44,873 nucleotides of DNA from Spirosoma fluviale (GTDB taxonomy: Bacteria; Bacteroidota; Bacteroidia; Cytophagales; Cyclobacteriaceae), in contig CAMDEU010000008.1 of the NCBI GenBank assembly GCA_945897085.1, positions 1 through 44,873 of the forward strand, in the 5' to 3' direction. Numbering within the stretch: the first letter of the stretch is position 1; each line of letters starts with the position of its first letter. The notes beneath the pieces are model-generated. The model ran no database searches and was not told where the DNA came from. It saw only the letters and a program-made list of their open reading frames with translations. Positions 17,910 to 27,079 of the stretch are shown here, in pieces. The position numbers and the translations under genes were made by a program.

Positions 17910-19697
17910 ATGAAAAATATTCGAAATTTCTGCATCATTGCCCACATTGACCACGGCAAAAGTACACTAGCAGACAGGTTGCTGCAGACGACCAACACGG
18001 TTACTGACCGGGAGATGCAAAACCAGTTGCTAGACGACATGGATCTGGAGCGCGAGAGGGGCATCACCATAAAGTCCCACGCCATTCAGATGAAGTATAC
18101 TTACAAGGGGGAGGAGTACACCCTTAACCTGATCGATACCCCAGGTCACGTGGATTTTTCTTACGAAGTATCTCGCTCCATTGCGGCATGCGAAGGAGCG
18201 TTACTTATCGTAGATGCCTCCCAAGGCGTGGAAGCGCAGACCATTTCGAACCTCTACTTGGCCTTAGGTCACGACTTAGAAATCATTCCTGTGTTGAATA
18301 AAATTGATCTTCCGGGTGCAGACCCTGAAGCAGTAGCAGACGAGGTCATCGAACTCTTGGGTTGTGACCGCGAAGACATCGTCTTGGCATCGGGCAAGGA
18401 AGGCATCGGCATTGAGGAAATTTTGGCCAAGGTGATTGAGAAAATTCCAGCACCGAAGGGCGATCCTGCAGCACCGCTACAAGCCATGATTTTTGACTCG
18501 CAGTTCAACTCTTTCCGTGGAGTGGAAGTGATTTTCCGAATTTTTAACGGAACACTAAATAAAGGAGACAAAATTAAGTTTGTCAATTCTGGCAAGGAGT
18601 ATTTTGCCGACGAAATTGGTATTTTGGGTATCAATCAGATTCCCCAGCAAACCATGAGGGCAGGTAATGTGGGTTACCTCATTTCGGGCATAAAGGTGGC
18701 CAAAGAAGTGGCTGTTGGGGATACAATCACACACGTGAAAAACCCCTGCTCAGAATCCATCAAAGGCTTTGAAAATGTGAAGCCAATGGTCTTTGCTGGG
18801 ATTTACCCTGTGGATACTACCGAATTTGAGGAGCTGCGTGCTTCCATGGAAAAGTTGCAGCTCAACGATGCCTCTCTAGTTTGGGAGCCGGAAACTTCCG
18901 CTGCCCTGGGCTTCGGATTCCGATGCGGATTTTTGGGCATGTTGCACATGGAGATTGTGCAGGAACGTTTGGAACGTGAGTTTGACATGACGGTCATTAC
19001 TACAGTGCCTTCGGTTCAGTTTAAGGCCCTCATGACCAACGACGAGTACCAGGTGGTCAATGCGCCTTCCGATATGCCTGATCCTACGCGGTTCAAACAT
19101 ATTGAGGAGCCTTTTGTGAAAGCATCCATCATTACTGCTGCAGAATATGTAGGCCCTGTGATTTCCCTTTGCATGGACAAGCGCGGTCAGATCAAAAACC
19201 AGGTGTACCTAACCTCAGATCGGGTGGAATTGCAGTTTGACATGCCGCTTGCGGAAATTGTATTTGACTTCTTTGACCGTTTGAAGACCATCTCCAGAGG
19301 TTACGCTTCCTTGGATTACGAACTGAAGGGCTTCCAGGAGTCGCACATGGTGCGACTGGACATTATGCTCAATGGGGAGCCGGTGGATGCGCTCTCCGCA
19401 ATTGTACACCGGGATAAGGCTTACGATTGGGGGAAGCGCCTCTGCGACAAACTGAAGGAGTTGGTCCCGCGACAAATGTTTGAAATCGCCATACAGGCAG
19501 CCATCGGTCAAAAAATCATTGCGAGAGAAACGGTAAAGGCGATGCGTAAAAACGTGTTGGCCAAGTGCTATGGGGGAGATATTTCCCGTAAGCGCAAACT
19601 CTTGGATAAGCAGAAAAAAGGAAAGAAGCGGATGCGTCAGGTAGGGAACGTGGAGATTCCTCAGGAGGCCTTTATGGCGGTGTTGAAGCTTGATTAA
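17910..19697 (+). CDS. lepA: Elongation factor 4 (ribosomal back-translocase)
   Basis: A 595-residue translational GTPase of normal family length. It begins [22 protein letters not shown], with the G1 loop AHIDHGKST, the G2 region [15 protein letters not shown]3 DTPGHVDF, G4 NKIDLP and the LepA-specific C-terminal domain rich in basic residues ([20 protein letters not shown]). LepA binds stalled or assembling ribosomes and helps them restart under stress. The gene is followed by an intrinsic terminator at 19704-19727, so it is probably transcribed alone. Confidence 0.98.
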   Translation: MKNIRNFCIIAHIDHGKSTLADRLLQTTNTVTDREMQNQLLDDMDLERERGITIKSHAIQMKYTYKGEEYTLNLIDTPGHVDFSYEVSRSIAACEGALLIVDASQGVEAQTISNLYLALGHDLEIIPVLNKIDLPGADPEAVADEVIELLGCDREDIVLASGKEGIGIEEILAKVIEKIPAPKGDPAAPLQAMIFDSQFNSFRGVEVIFRIFNGTLNKGDKIKFVNSGKEYFADEIGILGINQIPQQTMRAGNVGYLISGIKVAKEVAVGDTITHVKNPCSESIKGFENVKPMVFAGIYPVDTTEFEELRASMEKLQLNDASLVWEPETSAALGFGFRCGFLGMLHMEIVQERLEREFDMTVITTVPSVQFKALMTNDEYQVVNAPSDMPDPTRFKHIEEPFVKASIITAAEYVGPVISLCMDKRGQIKNQVYLTSDRVELQFDMPLAEIVFDFFDRLKTISRGYASLDYELKGFQESHMVRLDIMLNGEPVDALSAIVHRDKAYDWGKRLCDKLKELVPRQMFEIAIQAAIGQKIIARETVKAMRKNVLAKCYGGDISRKRKLLDKQKKGKKRMRQVGNVEIPQEAFMAVLKLD

Positions 19698-19703
19698 ATA
19701 CTT

Positions 19704-19727
19704 AAGGTTCTATTACCGAGCCTTTTT
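19704..19727 (+). terminator. Intrinsic terminator after lepA
   Basis: AAGGTTC at 19704-19710 pairs with GAGCCTT at 19718-19724 around TATTACC, with one G-T pair, and runs into five T residues. It begins seven bases after the lepA stop. Confidence 0.6.
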
Positions 19728-19776
19728 AATCATCATTCTTCATTCGATATTGGACTTTCGAAGTTGATCAAATAAA

Positions 19777-19801
19777 GAATGTCGATTGTTGAATGTCGAT
19801 T
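19777..19801. repeat. Short direct repeat between lepA and folD
   Basis: GAATGTCGATT occurs at 19777-19787 and 19791-19801, separated by three bases, in a stretch rich in ATTCGA-like words. It may be a degenerate copy of an intergenic repeat. Confidence 0.35.
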
Positions 19802-19828
19802 TTAGAATAACATAGAATAATAGATCCC

Positions 19829-20713
19829 ATGGCAATTCTTATAGACGGAAAAAAAACCGCGCAAGACATCAAAAACGAAATTGCTGTACGCGTTGGAGAG
19901 ATTTTAGCTGAAGGCGGAAAGCGCCCCCATCTAGCAGCCATTCTAGTAGGAGAGGATGGAGCAAGTCAAACCTACGTAGGCGCTAAAGTGAAGGCCTGTG
20001 AGGAAGTTGGATTTACTTCTACGCTCGTTCGACTGTCTGCCGAGGTGAGTGAGAAAGAGTTGCTTGCTACTGTGGAGGAGATCAACCAAAATGCGGACAT
20101 CGACGGTTTGATTGTCCAGCTTCCTTTGCCTAAGCACATTTCAGTAGATAAAGTGACCAACCGAATTCGTCCTGAGAAAGACGTGGATGGATTTACCCCA
20201 GCCAATGTGGGCCGAATGACACTCAACTGGCCTGCTTACGTGGCGGCCACGCCTTACGGGATTGTGGAACTTTTGAAGCGCTACCAGATAGAAACCTCCG
20301 GTAAGCACTGTGTGGTCATCGGCCGCAGCCACATTGTGGGCAGTCCGATGAGTATTTTGATGGCGCGCAATGGATATCCAGGCAATGCCACGGTAACACT
20401 TACCCACTCCAAGACCGAGAACTTGGCAGCGATCTGTAAAACTGCCGACATTTTGATTGTTGCTATTGGTAAGCCTGATTTTGTTACTGCAGATATGGTG
20501 AAGCCAGGCGCTGTAGTGATTGACGTTGGGATTCACCGCATTGCTGACGAGTCTAAGAAATCCGGATTCCGTTTGATAGGGGATGTATGCTACGAAGAGG
20601 TAGCGCCGATTGCCTCGGCCATCACCCCTGTACCGGGTGGGGTGGGCCCGATGACTATCGCTGCCTTACTTTACAATACGCTTCAGTCTTCTGAAAAGAA
20701 GGTTTTTGGCTAA
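19829..20713 (+). CDS. folD: Methylenetetrahydrofolate dehydrogenase/cyclohydrolase
   Basis: A 294-residue bifunctional enzyme of folate one-carbon metabolism, oxidising 5,10-methylene-THF to methenyl-THF and hydrolysing it to 10-formyl-THF with NADP. The catalytic region has YVGAKVKACEEVG, including the family Lys, then GLIVQLPLP, the NADP site GRSHIVGSPM and the closing TPVPGGVGPMTIAAL. Length and order are normal. It lies between lepA, which has its own terminator, and tRNA-Leu. The cytoplasmic product feeds purine and formyl-Met synthesis. Confidence 0.98.
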   Translation: MAILIDGKKTAQDIKNEIAVRVGEILAEGGKRPHLAAILVGEDGASQTYVGAKVKACEEVGFTSTLVRLSAEVSEKELLATVEEINQNADIDGLIVQLPLPKHISVDKVTNRIRPEKDVDGFTPANVGRMTLNWPAYVAATPYGIVELLKRYQIETSGKHCVVIGRSHIVGSPMSILMARNGYPGNATVTLTHSKTENLAAICKTADILIVAIGKPDFVTADMVKPGAVVIDVGIHRIADESKKSGFRLIGDVCYEEVAPIASAITPVPGGVGPMTIAALLYNTLQSSEKKVFG

Positions 20714-20747
20714 GTACTAAAAAAACTAAAGAAAAGAGAAGAGAAGC

Positions 20748-20779
20748 TTTGCTTCCCAAAGCTCGGTTTTCTACTTTTG
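20748..20779 (+). promoter_or_regulatory. Bacteroidota promoter for tRNA-Leu
   Basis: TTTG at 20748-20751 and TACTTTTG at 20772-20779 are separated by 20 bases, matching the -33/-7 arrangement of the Bacteroidota major sigma factor. The -7 box ends 12 bases before the mature tRNA, which is a suitable distance. Confidence 0.75.
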
Positions 20780-20791
20780 CAATCCCCAATC

Positions 20792-20875
20792 GCGCACGTG
20801 GTGAAATTGGTAGACACGCCACTTTGAGGGGGTGGTGCCCGTTCGGGTGTGGAAGTTCGAATCTTCTCGTGCGCA
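20792..20875 (+). tRNA. tRNA-Leu (GAG anticodon)
   Basis: An 84-base cloverleaf. The acceptor stem GCGCACG (20792-20798) pairs with CGTGCGC (20868-20874), with discriminator A at 20875. The D arm contains GTGAAATTGGTAGACAC. The anticodon stem CCACT/GGTGG surrounds the loop TTGAGGG with anticodon GAG at 20826-20828, reading CUC and CUU. There is a long variable arm (CCCGTTCGGG), as expected for leucine, and a T loop TTCGAAT. CCA is not encoded. Confidence 0.95.
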
Positions 20876-20886
20876 CTCCAAAAAGT

Positions 20887-20916
20887 AAGGCGACTCTGTT
20901 AAGAGTCGCCTTTTTT
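20887..20916. terminator. Intrinsic terminator after tRNA-Leu
   Basis: AAGGCGACTC (20887-20896) pairs with GAGTCGCCTT (20903-20912) around TGTTAA and continues into a T-run. It ends the tRNA transcript and could also stop the MauG-like gene coming from the other side. Confidence 0.85.
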
Positions 20917-20945
20917 GATTTTAAATCGACTCAGCTCATTTTCTC

Positions 20946-22133
20946 TTAATTGAAAGGGCTTCCCCATTTTTCGTTGGTGTACACATCTTTACCAGAGAGT
21001 GTCTGTAAAAATGCGACGATGGCATTGATTTCTACTCCCGTTAGGTTTAGATTTTGACTATTGCCGCCAGGAGTCAAGCGGGCGTCTAGGTTGTTATTTC
21101 TTGCTTGTGCGGGAATGTTGTTGTAATACCCCACTACATTTTGTAGGGAGGTAAACACCCCCGAATGCATGAAGGGACCATTGCTTCCTCCCGTTGCGTT
21201 GACTGCATCGCGGAGTGTAGGGGATCGGGTGATGGATAGTTCTTGTCCTGCTCCTTGAGAAAGGGGACGAATGATTCCATTATTTCGGCTATTGGGATCG
21301 ATGTCAAATTCAGGAGCTTGATGGCAGGCTTGGCAACCAGCTCCGCCACTTCTTCGAGTGCCTGTTCCATCAAATACGGGTGGGGTTAAGAACAACTGCT
21401 TTCCTAAGTTTTCCTGTGCCGTAAAGTTTGGAAAGTTGGCTGCGTCATTGGCTACCTGCGCTCTTCCTAGGTCGTATTTGCTATCAAAAGATTGGATGCT
21501 GCGAATGAAAGCAGCCAATGCCTGCTGCATGCGTGGCTCAGTGACGGCCGAACTCCCGTAGGCAAGCGTGAACAATTCCTGATAAGAGGCAATACCACTC
21601 AATTTGGTAAGTAGGGCAGCGAGGTTAGGTCTGCCATTTTGCCCACTAAAGCCCATTTCCGCATGGTCTTGAATAGGCGTAGTAACTTGTGCTTCGAGCG
21701 TGGCAGCACGCTCATCCCAGAAGAATTTGGATTCAATGGCAAATCGTGTATTAATCAAGCGCATGGAGTGTCGGGCAGCCACGCCTCCCTGTACACCTTC
21801 GCTGGCCAGTCTTGGGTCGCTGAATCCAAAGGCTTGTTGGTGGCAACTGCCACAGGAGACGGTATTGTCAATGCTCAGATTTTTATCGTAAAAGAGCACC
21901 CTTCCTAAAATGGCTTTTTCATCCGTGATGGGATTAGTGCCGGTGTTGTCCTTACGAATGTAGTTCGGGATAGCCTGGTTGGCATAGTTCGGTAAGGCAT
22001 TGGGATTAATTTTGGTCCCAAACGTCTCCAATATCGCTTGATTCGCAATGGGAGTTTCGGTTTCGGTTTCAGGTTCACAAGAGGCCAACAAGCCAAGAAG
22101 TCCTACACAATACAGAAGTGTGATATTTTTCAT
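20946..22133 (-). CDS. MauG-like diheme cytochrome c peroxidase lipoprotein
   Basis: A 395-residue exported diheme protein. The signal ends LLASC with lipidation expected at Cys19. Heme one is CGSCH at residues 94-98 and heme two is CQACH at 267-271, the usual spacing for bacterial cytochrome c peroxidase and MauG. The family reduces hydrogen peroxide with electrons from small cytochromes, or performs heme-based oxidation of a protein. Conserved stretches such as PIQDHAEMG and FMHSGVF before the C terminus fit the peroxidase type. The gene stands alone, downstream of which lies the tRNA terminator. The 346 bases upstream contain only a hairpin repeat. Confidence 0.9.
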   Translation of the reverse strand: MKNITLLYCVGLLGLLASCEPETETETPIANQAILETFGTKINPNALPNYANQAIPNYIRKDNTGTNPITDEKAILGRVLFYDKNLSIDNTVSCGSCHQQAFGFSDPRLASEGVQGGVAARHSMRLINTRFAIESKFFWDERAATLEAQVTTPIQDHAEMGFSGQNGRPNLAALLTKLSGIASYQELFTLAYGSSAVTEPRMQQALAAFIRSIQSFDSKYDLGRAQVANDAANFPNFTAQENLGKQLFLTPPVFDGTGTRRSGGAGCQACHQAPEFDIDPNSRNNGIIRPLSQGAGQELSITRSPTLRDAVNATGGSNGPFMHSGVFTSLQNVVGYYNNIPAQARNNNLDARLTPGGNSQNLNLTGVEINAIVAFLQTLSGKDVYTNEKWGSPFN

Positions 22134-22479
22134 AGGGAGCTAGGCTAGAATGTGGAGAATTCATTTATGTCTTATACGAAGGTGAACAATGGAAGTTTAA
22201 TTCATTCCAGATATCCTTTGTTAATGTTTCTGAAGTGAGTAATAAAGCTCTCCTTTATACAAATTAATTTTTGAATGGCCGAAGATGTCACTCCCCCTTG
22301 AGAAGGGGGCAGGGTGCCTGCCCCGCATTATTGCGGGGGATTTGGTAAAAAATTAGTAATTAGACTTTCTGCAAGTCTGCGCCTCTGCCGGTAATTTCCA
22401 ACTCCATTTTTTATCCACTCATGAAATTGCGGACCATCACATTAAAAAAATAACTAGTTTAGAACCAAACAATAGCCCT
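22134..22479. other. Gene-free intergenic region
   Basis: No credible coding frame, tRNA or riboswitch is seen here. The only marked structure is the G/C-rich multi-hairpin element at 22293-22338; the rest is A/T-rich and separates the divergent MauG-like and DsrE-like genes, so both promoters must lie within it, but no convincing TAnnTTTG box was found. Confidence 0.6.
22293..22338. repeat. REP-like element with overlapping hairpins
   Basis: Three inverted repeats overlap in 46 bases: CCCCCTT/AAGGGGG (22293-22299 and 22303-22309), GGGGCAGG/CCTGCCCC (22306-22313 and 22317-22324), and CCCCGCA/TGCGGGG (22321-22327 and 22332-22338). The hairpins exclude one another in part. It resembles dispersed intergenic repeats known in Bacteroidota, but copy number cannot be judged from this window, where only one copy is present. 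Confidence 0.7.
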
Positions 22480-23022
22480 ATGCTTTCTTCTAAATCCATT
22501 CTTCTCGTTGCGGCGGTTCTGCTGCTTACTTTTGCTGCCCAGGCACAGACCCCTCAATTCCCGATTGTGAAAGGATTTGGAGGGATTTATGAAATCCCTG
22601 ATGCTACGGAGCGCCCGGATGGAACATTAGAATACAAGATTTTGGTGGATCTGACCTCCCCTTCGGAAGACCCCAAGCAGATCTCAAGGTTTGTAGATAA
22701 TGTGGCCCGCCTGGTGAATCTTCATGGCCTAGCAGGAGTTACCAGAGACAGGATCAAGGTCAAGGTGGTTTTGCATGGAGGAGGGATTTTTTCGATCCTG
22801 AATGACGGAAATTACAAGAAAAGATTCGAGGTAGATAATCCCAACCTGGCCGTATTTGCCGCTTTGGAAGAAGCTGGAGCAGAAATTTTAGTTTGCGGGC
22901 AGTCGCTGATCGCAAGAAACTTAATGACCGCAGATCTCTGGCCCGGAGTAACCATTGCGCATTCTGCCTTGACCACCATCACAACTTATTCCATGAAGGG
23001 ATATATCGTCTTGAAGTTTTGA
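22480..23022 (+). CDS. Exported DsrE-like family protein
   Basis: A 180-residue protein with a signal peptide (about 1-22, ending AQAQ). The mature part resembles the DsrE/DsrF-like fold: an alpha/beta core with VKVVLHGGGIFSILND at about 95-109 and a Cys139 in ILVCGQSLIARN, the position where DsrE-type proteins carry a sulfur-handling cysteine. Location outside the cytoplasm is unusual for sulfur-relay partners but common for Bacteroidota versions. No sulfur oxidation genes are nearby, so function is open. The ATG at 22480 is the only reasonable start. Confidence 0.75.
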   Translation: MLSSKSILLVAAVLLLTFAAQAQTPQFPIVKGFGGIYEIPDATERPDGTLEYKILVDLTSPSEDPKQISRFVDNVARLVNLHGLAGVTRDRIKVKVVLHGGGIFSILNDGNYKKRFEVDNPNLAVFAALEEAGAEILVCGQSLIARNLMTADLWPGVTIAHSALTTITTYSMKGYIVLKF

Positions 23023-23125
23023 TCGGTAACTTTTGTATTTCTTTTGAAATTGGTCATTTTCTAAAGAAAAAATCTTTTGAAAAAACTTACATTTAAATTT
23101 CAAAACAGAACCATCTCCCCTTTCC

Positions 23126-25009
23126 ATGAGTGACGCGATCAAACACGAATGTGGTATAGCTTTTATTCGGCTCAGAAAACCTGTTCAGTACTACATCGAC
23201 ACCTACGGAACTGCTTCCTACGCAGCCAATAGGCTCTATATTTTGATGCAGAAGCAGCTCAATAGAGGACAGGATGGCGCTGGGGTAGCCAACATCAAAA
23301 TTGGCACCAAGCCAGGTACCCGCTACATCAGTAGGTATCGCTCCATAGAGCCCGCAGCAGTAAACGATATCTTTGATAAAATCACGAATAAGTTCCGAAA
23401 GGCCAAGAAGCTAGGAGGTAAGAAAGCCCTCAATGATGGAGAATGGCTTAAAGAAAACATGGCCTTCTCTGGGGAGGTTTGGCTGGGGCACTTGCGCTAC
23501 GGCACACACGGAGAAAATAGCATTGAAACCTGCCATCCTTTTTTGAAGCAGAACAATTGGAGAAGCCGCAACCTGGTGATGGCCGGTAATTTCAACATGA
23601 CCAATAACGAGGAGCTTTTTGGAAGGCTCGTGGAATTGGGACAGCATCCGAAGGAAAAAACCGATACAGTCACCGTAATGGAGAAAATTGGACACTTTTT
23701 GGACGAGGAAAACCAGCTCATTTTTGATAGCTACAAAGGCCAACATAGCAACGAGGAGCTGACGCACATCATCGAAGACGAGCTGGATGTGGCACGAATC
23801 CTTCGTAGATCCTGTCGTGACTTTGACGGGGGCTATGCTATGGCAGGAATGATTGGCAACGGCTCTGCCTTTGTTGTGAGAGATCCCTCCGGCATACGAC
23901 CTGCATTTTACTATGCCGACGACGAGGTGATTGTGGTGGCATCCGAGAAGCCTGCAATCAAGTCGGCTTTCAATATCGACTTCAAAGCAATCAAAGAAAT
24001 TAAGCCCGGCCATGCGATCGTGATCAATAAGGACGGTTCCTTCGCCGAAGAAGAAATATTACCAGCAAGGGAAAAGAAATCCTGTTCTTTTGAGCGCATT
24101 TATTTTTCCCGAGGAACAGACCCTGGCATCTACCAGGAACGTAAAAATTTGGGCAAGGCGCTGATTCCCCAGATCTTGAAAGCGATTGATTTTGACCTCA
24201 AAAACACGGTTTTCTCCTACATTCCCAATACTGCAGAAACGGCATTTTTAGGAATGATCGAGGGCTTAGATGAGTACTTGGTAGCCAAGAGGAAAGAAGT
24301 GCTTCTCGATGGTAAGCCTCATGTGGGTGACTTGGAAGAGCTCTTGAGCTTTCGTCCACGGGTGGAAAAGTTAGTGAGTAAGGATGTCAAGTTGCGCACC
24401 TTCATCGCCAGTGATGCTGACCGAGATTCCATGGTGTCTAGCGTGTATGATACCACCTACGAAGTAATCCGACCAGGACTCGATACAGTGGTGGTGATTG
24501 ATGACAGCATTGTGCGGGGAACCACCTTGGAAAAAAGTATTCTGACCACGCTCGATAGACTCAATCCCAAGCGAATTGTGATTGTCTCTTCTGCTCCGCA
24601 GATCCGATATCCCGACTGCTATGGCATTGACATGTCTCGAATGAAAGAGTTTATTGCCTTTCGAGCGGCCATTGAGCTGATCAAGGACCGAGGGATGGAA
24701 AATGAACTTGATCAGGTATATGCGCAATGTGTGGCGCATCCGGATCATACCGAAAACTTAGTTAAACAGGTTTATTCTTCCTTTACAAACGAGGAAATTT
24801 CCGATAAGGTGGCACAAATTGTAACCACCTCAGACATCAAGGCAGAAGTAAAGGTGATCTTTCAAACGGTCGACAACCTCCATCGCTGCATCCCTGAGCA
24901 TACAGGAGACTGGTATTTTACTGGCGACTACCCTACTACGGGAGGTACCCGCGTGGTCAATAAGGCCTTTGTGAACTACATGGAAGGTAAGACGGTGCGG
25001 GCGTATTGA
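23126..25009 (+). CDS. PurF-like amidophosphoribosyltransferase, long form
   Basis: A 627-residue cytoplasmic enzyme of the PurF type, joining an N-terminal class II glutamine amidotransferase domain to a phosphoribosyltransferase domain. The Ntn nucleophile is Cys9 after a short leader (KHECGIAFIRL). LGHLRYGTHG and FNMTNNEEL belong to the glutaminase site, and FDGGYAMAGMIG to its later part. The PRPP loop is DDSIVRGTT at residues 459-467. The reaction would make phosphoribosylamine for purine synthesis. At 627 residues it is over 100 longer than E. coli PurF, with an added C-terminal region ending near DWYFTGDYPTTGG. It may be the main enzyme or a paralogue of the shorter form elsewhere in the genome, so I give no symbol. 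Confidence 0.88.
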   Translation: MSDAIKHECGIAFIRLRKPVQYYIDTYGTASYAANRLYILMQKQLNRGQDGAGVANIKIGTKPGTRYISRYRSIEPAAVNDIFDKITNKFRKAKKLGGKKALNDGEWLKENMAFSGEVWLGHLRYGTHGENSIETCHPFLKQNNWRSRNLVMAGNFNMTNNEELFGRLVELGQHPKEKTDTVTVMEKIGHFLDEENQLIFDSYKGQHSNEELTHIIEDELDVARILRRSCRDFDGGYAMAGMIGNGSAFVVRDPSGIRPAFYYADDEVIVVASEKPAIKSAFNIDFKAIKEIKPGHAIVINKDGSFAEEEILPAREKKSCSFERIYFSRGTDPGIYQERKNLGKALIPQILKAIDFDLKNTVFSYIPNTAETAFLGMIEGLDEYLVAKRKEVLLDGKPHVGDLEELLSFRPRVEKLVSKDVKLRTFIASDADRDSMVSSVYDTTYEVIRPGLDTVVVIDDSIVRGTTLEKSILTTLDRLNPKRIVIVSSAPQIRYPDCYGIDMSRMKEFIAFRAAIELIKDRGMENELDQVYAQCVAHPDHTENLVKQVYSSFTNEEISDKVAQIVTTSDIKAEVKVIFQTVDNLHRCIPEHTGDWYFTGDYPTTGGTRVVNKAFVNYMEGKTVRAY

Positions 25010-25122
25010 GATTGAACAAATTTCAAGAATTTGATTTAGTAGTTTCCGATGCATTTAGTTTTAGTAAAGAAGGCAAACATCTGTTTTTTATGATTTAAGA
25101 AAAGTTAATTACCCGCATTACC

Positions 25123-26172
25123 ATGATCGACGTTTCTCTACTCAAGCAAATTTGTGAAATCCCAGGTGCCCCTGGTTTTGAAAAGCCTGTTCGTGATCTA
25201 GTCATCTCCCTCGTGAGACCACATGTAGATGAGGTGCGCATCGACAACATTGGTAATGTCATCGCCCTAAAAAAGGGTGTTCGCAATCCCGATGGAAAGC
25301 GCGTCATGCTGGCCGCTCACCTGGACGAGATCGGGTTTATTGTGTCCCATATCGATGAGCAAGGCTTCCTACGCTTCAATACGCTTGGAGGATTTGATCC
25401 GAAAACCCTCACCGCACAGCGGGTAATTGTACATGGCAAAAAAGACCTGGTCGGCGTCATGGGTAGCAAGCCCATTCACGTGATGACGCCCGAAGAGAAA
25501 ACCAAACTTCCCAAGACTACGGACTTTTTCATTGATCTGGGCATGCCCAAGGAAGAGGTAGACAAATACATTACCATCGGTGATCCCGTGACTCGCGATC
25601 GGGAGCTGATCGAGATGGGGGACTGTGTCAATTGCAAGTCTATCGACAACCGCGTGTCTGTATTTATCGTGATTGAGGCACTCAAGCAACTGAAAAATCC
25701 AGCTTTCGATGTTTATGCTGCCTTTACTGTCCAGGAAGAAGTAGGCATCCGCGGTGCCAATGTGGCTGCGCATAGCATCAACCCAGATTTTGGCATTGCG
25801 CTGGATACCACCATTGCTTTTGATGTGCCTGGAGCGGCAGCACACGAGAAAGTAACCGAACTCGGAAAGGGGACGGCCATCAAGATCATGGATGCGATGA
25901 CTATCTGTGACTACCGCATGGTGGCATTTATGAAGCAGGTAGCTGCGAAAGAAGCGATTTCTTGGCAGCCGGAACTATTGACTGCAGGGGGTACGGATAC
26001 CGCAGGTGTACAGCGCATGGGCAAGCAAGGGGCGATTGCAGGAGCGATCTCCATTCCTACGCGACACCTGCACCAAGTGATCGAAATGGCTCACAAAAAG
26101 GATATTTCTGACTCCATTGCCTTGTTGGTGGCCTGTCTCGAACAATTGGATTCCTACGATTGGAGTCATTAA
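25123..26172 (+). CDS. M42 family metallopeptidase (glutamyl aminopeptidase/endoglucanase M type)
   Basis: A 349-residue cytoplasmic dinuclear metal aminopeptidase. Zinc or cobalt ligands are visible as HLDEIGF (His66, Asp68), CKSIDNR with the bridging Asp, QEEVGIRGA with the catalytic Glu and ligand Glu, ALDTT with a ligand Asp, and the final His in RHLHQV. Length and motif order match M42 peptidases, which form large tetrahedral oligomers and remove N-terminal residues from peptides. It is a single gene, 113 bases after the PurF-like gene in the same direction. Confidence 0.95.
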   Translation: MIDVSLLKQICEIPGAPGFEKPVRDLVISLVRPHVDEVRIDNIGNVIALKKGVRNPDGKRVMLAAHLDEIGFIVSHIDEQGFLRFNTLGGFDPKTLTAQRVIVHGKKDLVGVMGSKPIHVMTPEEKTKLPKTTDFFIDLGMPKEEVDKYITIGDPVTRDRELIEMGDCVNCKSIDNRVSVFIVIEALKQLKNPAFDVYAAFTVQEEVGIRGANVAAHSINPDFGIALDTTIAFDVPGAAAHEKVTELGKGTAIKIMDAMTICDYRMVAFMKQVAAKEAISWQPELLTAGGTDTAGVQRMGKQGAIAGAISIPTRHLHQVIEMAHKKDISDSIALLVACLEQLDSYDWSH

Positions 26173-26234
26173 CTACCCAGAGGGAAGGTCCTTCTTGGGA
26201 ATTATTAAGCGATATGACCTAAAAGCAGCTACCC

Positions 26235-27038
26235 ATGCCCATCCTCGTATTTAACCTTTATTTCTTGACACTTGGCCTATCTTTTTTTGATGGAGCGATT
26301 CAGAAAGAAACTCAAGTTCAGACGGACTCTGCCGACTGGCAAGTGCTCTTCAACGGCAAGGACCTAAAAGGCTGGGTTCCCAAGATCCACCACCATGAGG
26401 TGGGTGACAACTATGCTGAAACCTTCCGCGTACAGGATGGGGCCATAGCTGTCAATTACGAAGGTTATGGGAAATTTGAGGACCGCTTTGGGCATCTATT
26501 TTATGAAAAGCCTTTTTCGAACTTTCACTTGGTTTGGGAGTACCGCTTCACAGACCAGTTTGTGTCGAGTGCGCCCAGCTATACCTACCGCAACTCTGGA
26601 ATCATGTTTCACTCGCAGGCTCCAGAAAGCATCTTGAAAGAACAGGATTGGCCGATTTCGGTAGAATACCAGATGCTAGCCCAAGAAAAGGAGGGGGAGC
26701 CCCGACCTACAGGAAATATGTGTTCCCCAGGTACAGATATCGTCTATCAAGGCAAAATTGACCCTCGGCATTGCATCAACTCTTCCTCTCCCACCTTTGC
26801 TTGGGACGAGTGGGTGAAAGCCGAATTGATCGTCTTTGGAGACTCCATCGTACACCATTTGGTGAATGGAGATACGGTATTGACCTATTCGTATCCTCAA
26901 ATCGGTGGAGGAGTAGCCAATCGATACAATCCAACCCTCAAAGTCGATGGAACTCCCCTTCGTTCAGGCTACATCGGCCTGCAAAGTGAAGGACAGGGGG
27001 TGCTTTTTCGCAACCTAAAAATTCGGGAATTGAAGTAA
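26235..27038 (+). CDS. Exported DUF1080 protein (3-keto-disaccharide hydrolase-like)
   Basis: A 267-residue protein with an N-terminal signal (about 1-20), then one DUF1080 beta-jelly-roll domain. The opening WQVLFNGKDLKGWVPK, the central YRNSGIMFHSQAP and the closing RSGYIGLQSEGQGVLFRNLKIREL are hallmarks. Related Bacteroidota proteins have been linked to cleavage of 3-keto-glycosides after C3 oxidation of the sugar. The expected oxidoreductase is not adjacent here. It follows the M42 gene by 62 bases and converges with valS. Confidence 0.88.
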   Translation: MPILVFNLYFLTLGLSFFDGAIQKETQVQTDSADWQVLFNGKDLKGWVPKIHHHEVGDNYAETFRVQDGAIAVNYEGYGKFEDRFGHLFYEKPFSNFHLVWEYRFTDQFVSSAPSYTYRNSGIMFHSQAPESILKEQDWPISVEYQMLAQEKEGEPRPTGNMCSPGTDIVYQGKIDPRHCINSSSPTFAWDEWVKAELIVFGDSIVHHLVNGDTVLTYSYPQIGGGVANRYNPTLKVDGTPLRSGYIGLQSEGQGVLFRNLKIRELK

Positions 27039-27079
27039 GACTCCCAATCCCTGAAACATCAAGAATCGGTAGTGATACC

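Noticed and set aside
22134-22479. Possible small RNA or riboswitch in the MauG-DsrE gap
   Set aside because: Hairpins are present but no promoter, terminator or known riboswitch core was seen; they fit a repeat element better.
24371-24748. Long minus-strand open frames inside the PurF-like gene, with similar ones inside valS (28611-29722) and the CocE/NonD gene (29838-30248)
   Set aside because: They lie opposite well-supported genes, show no family motifs, signal peptides or upstream signals, and have the composition of antisense shadows.
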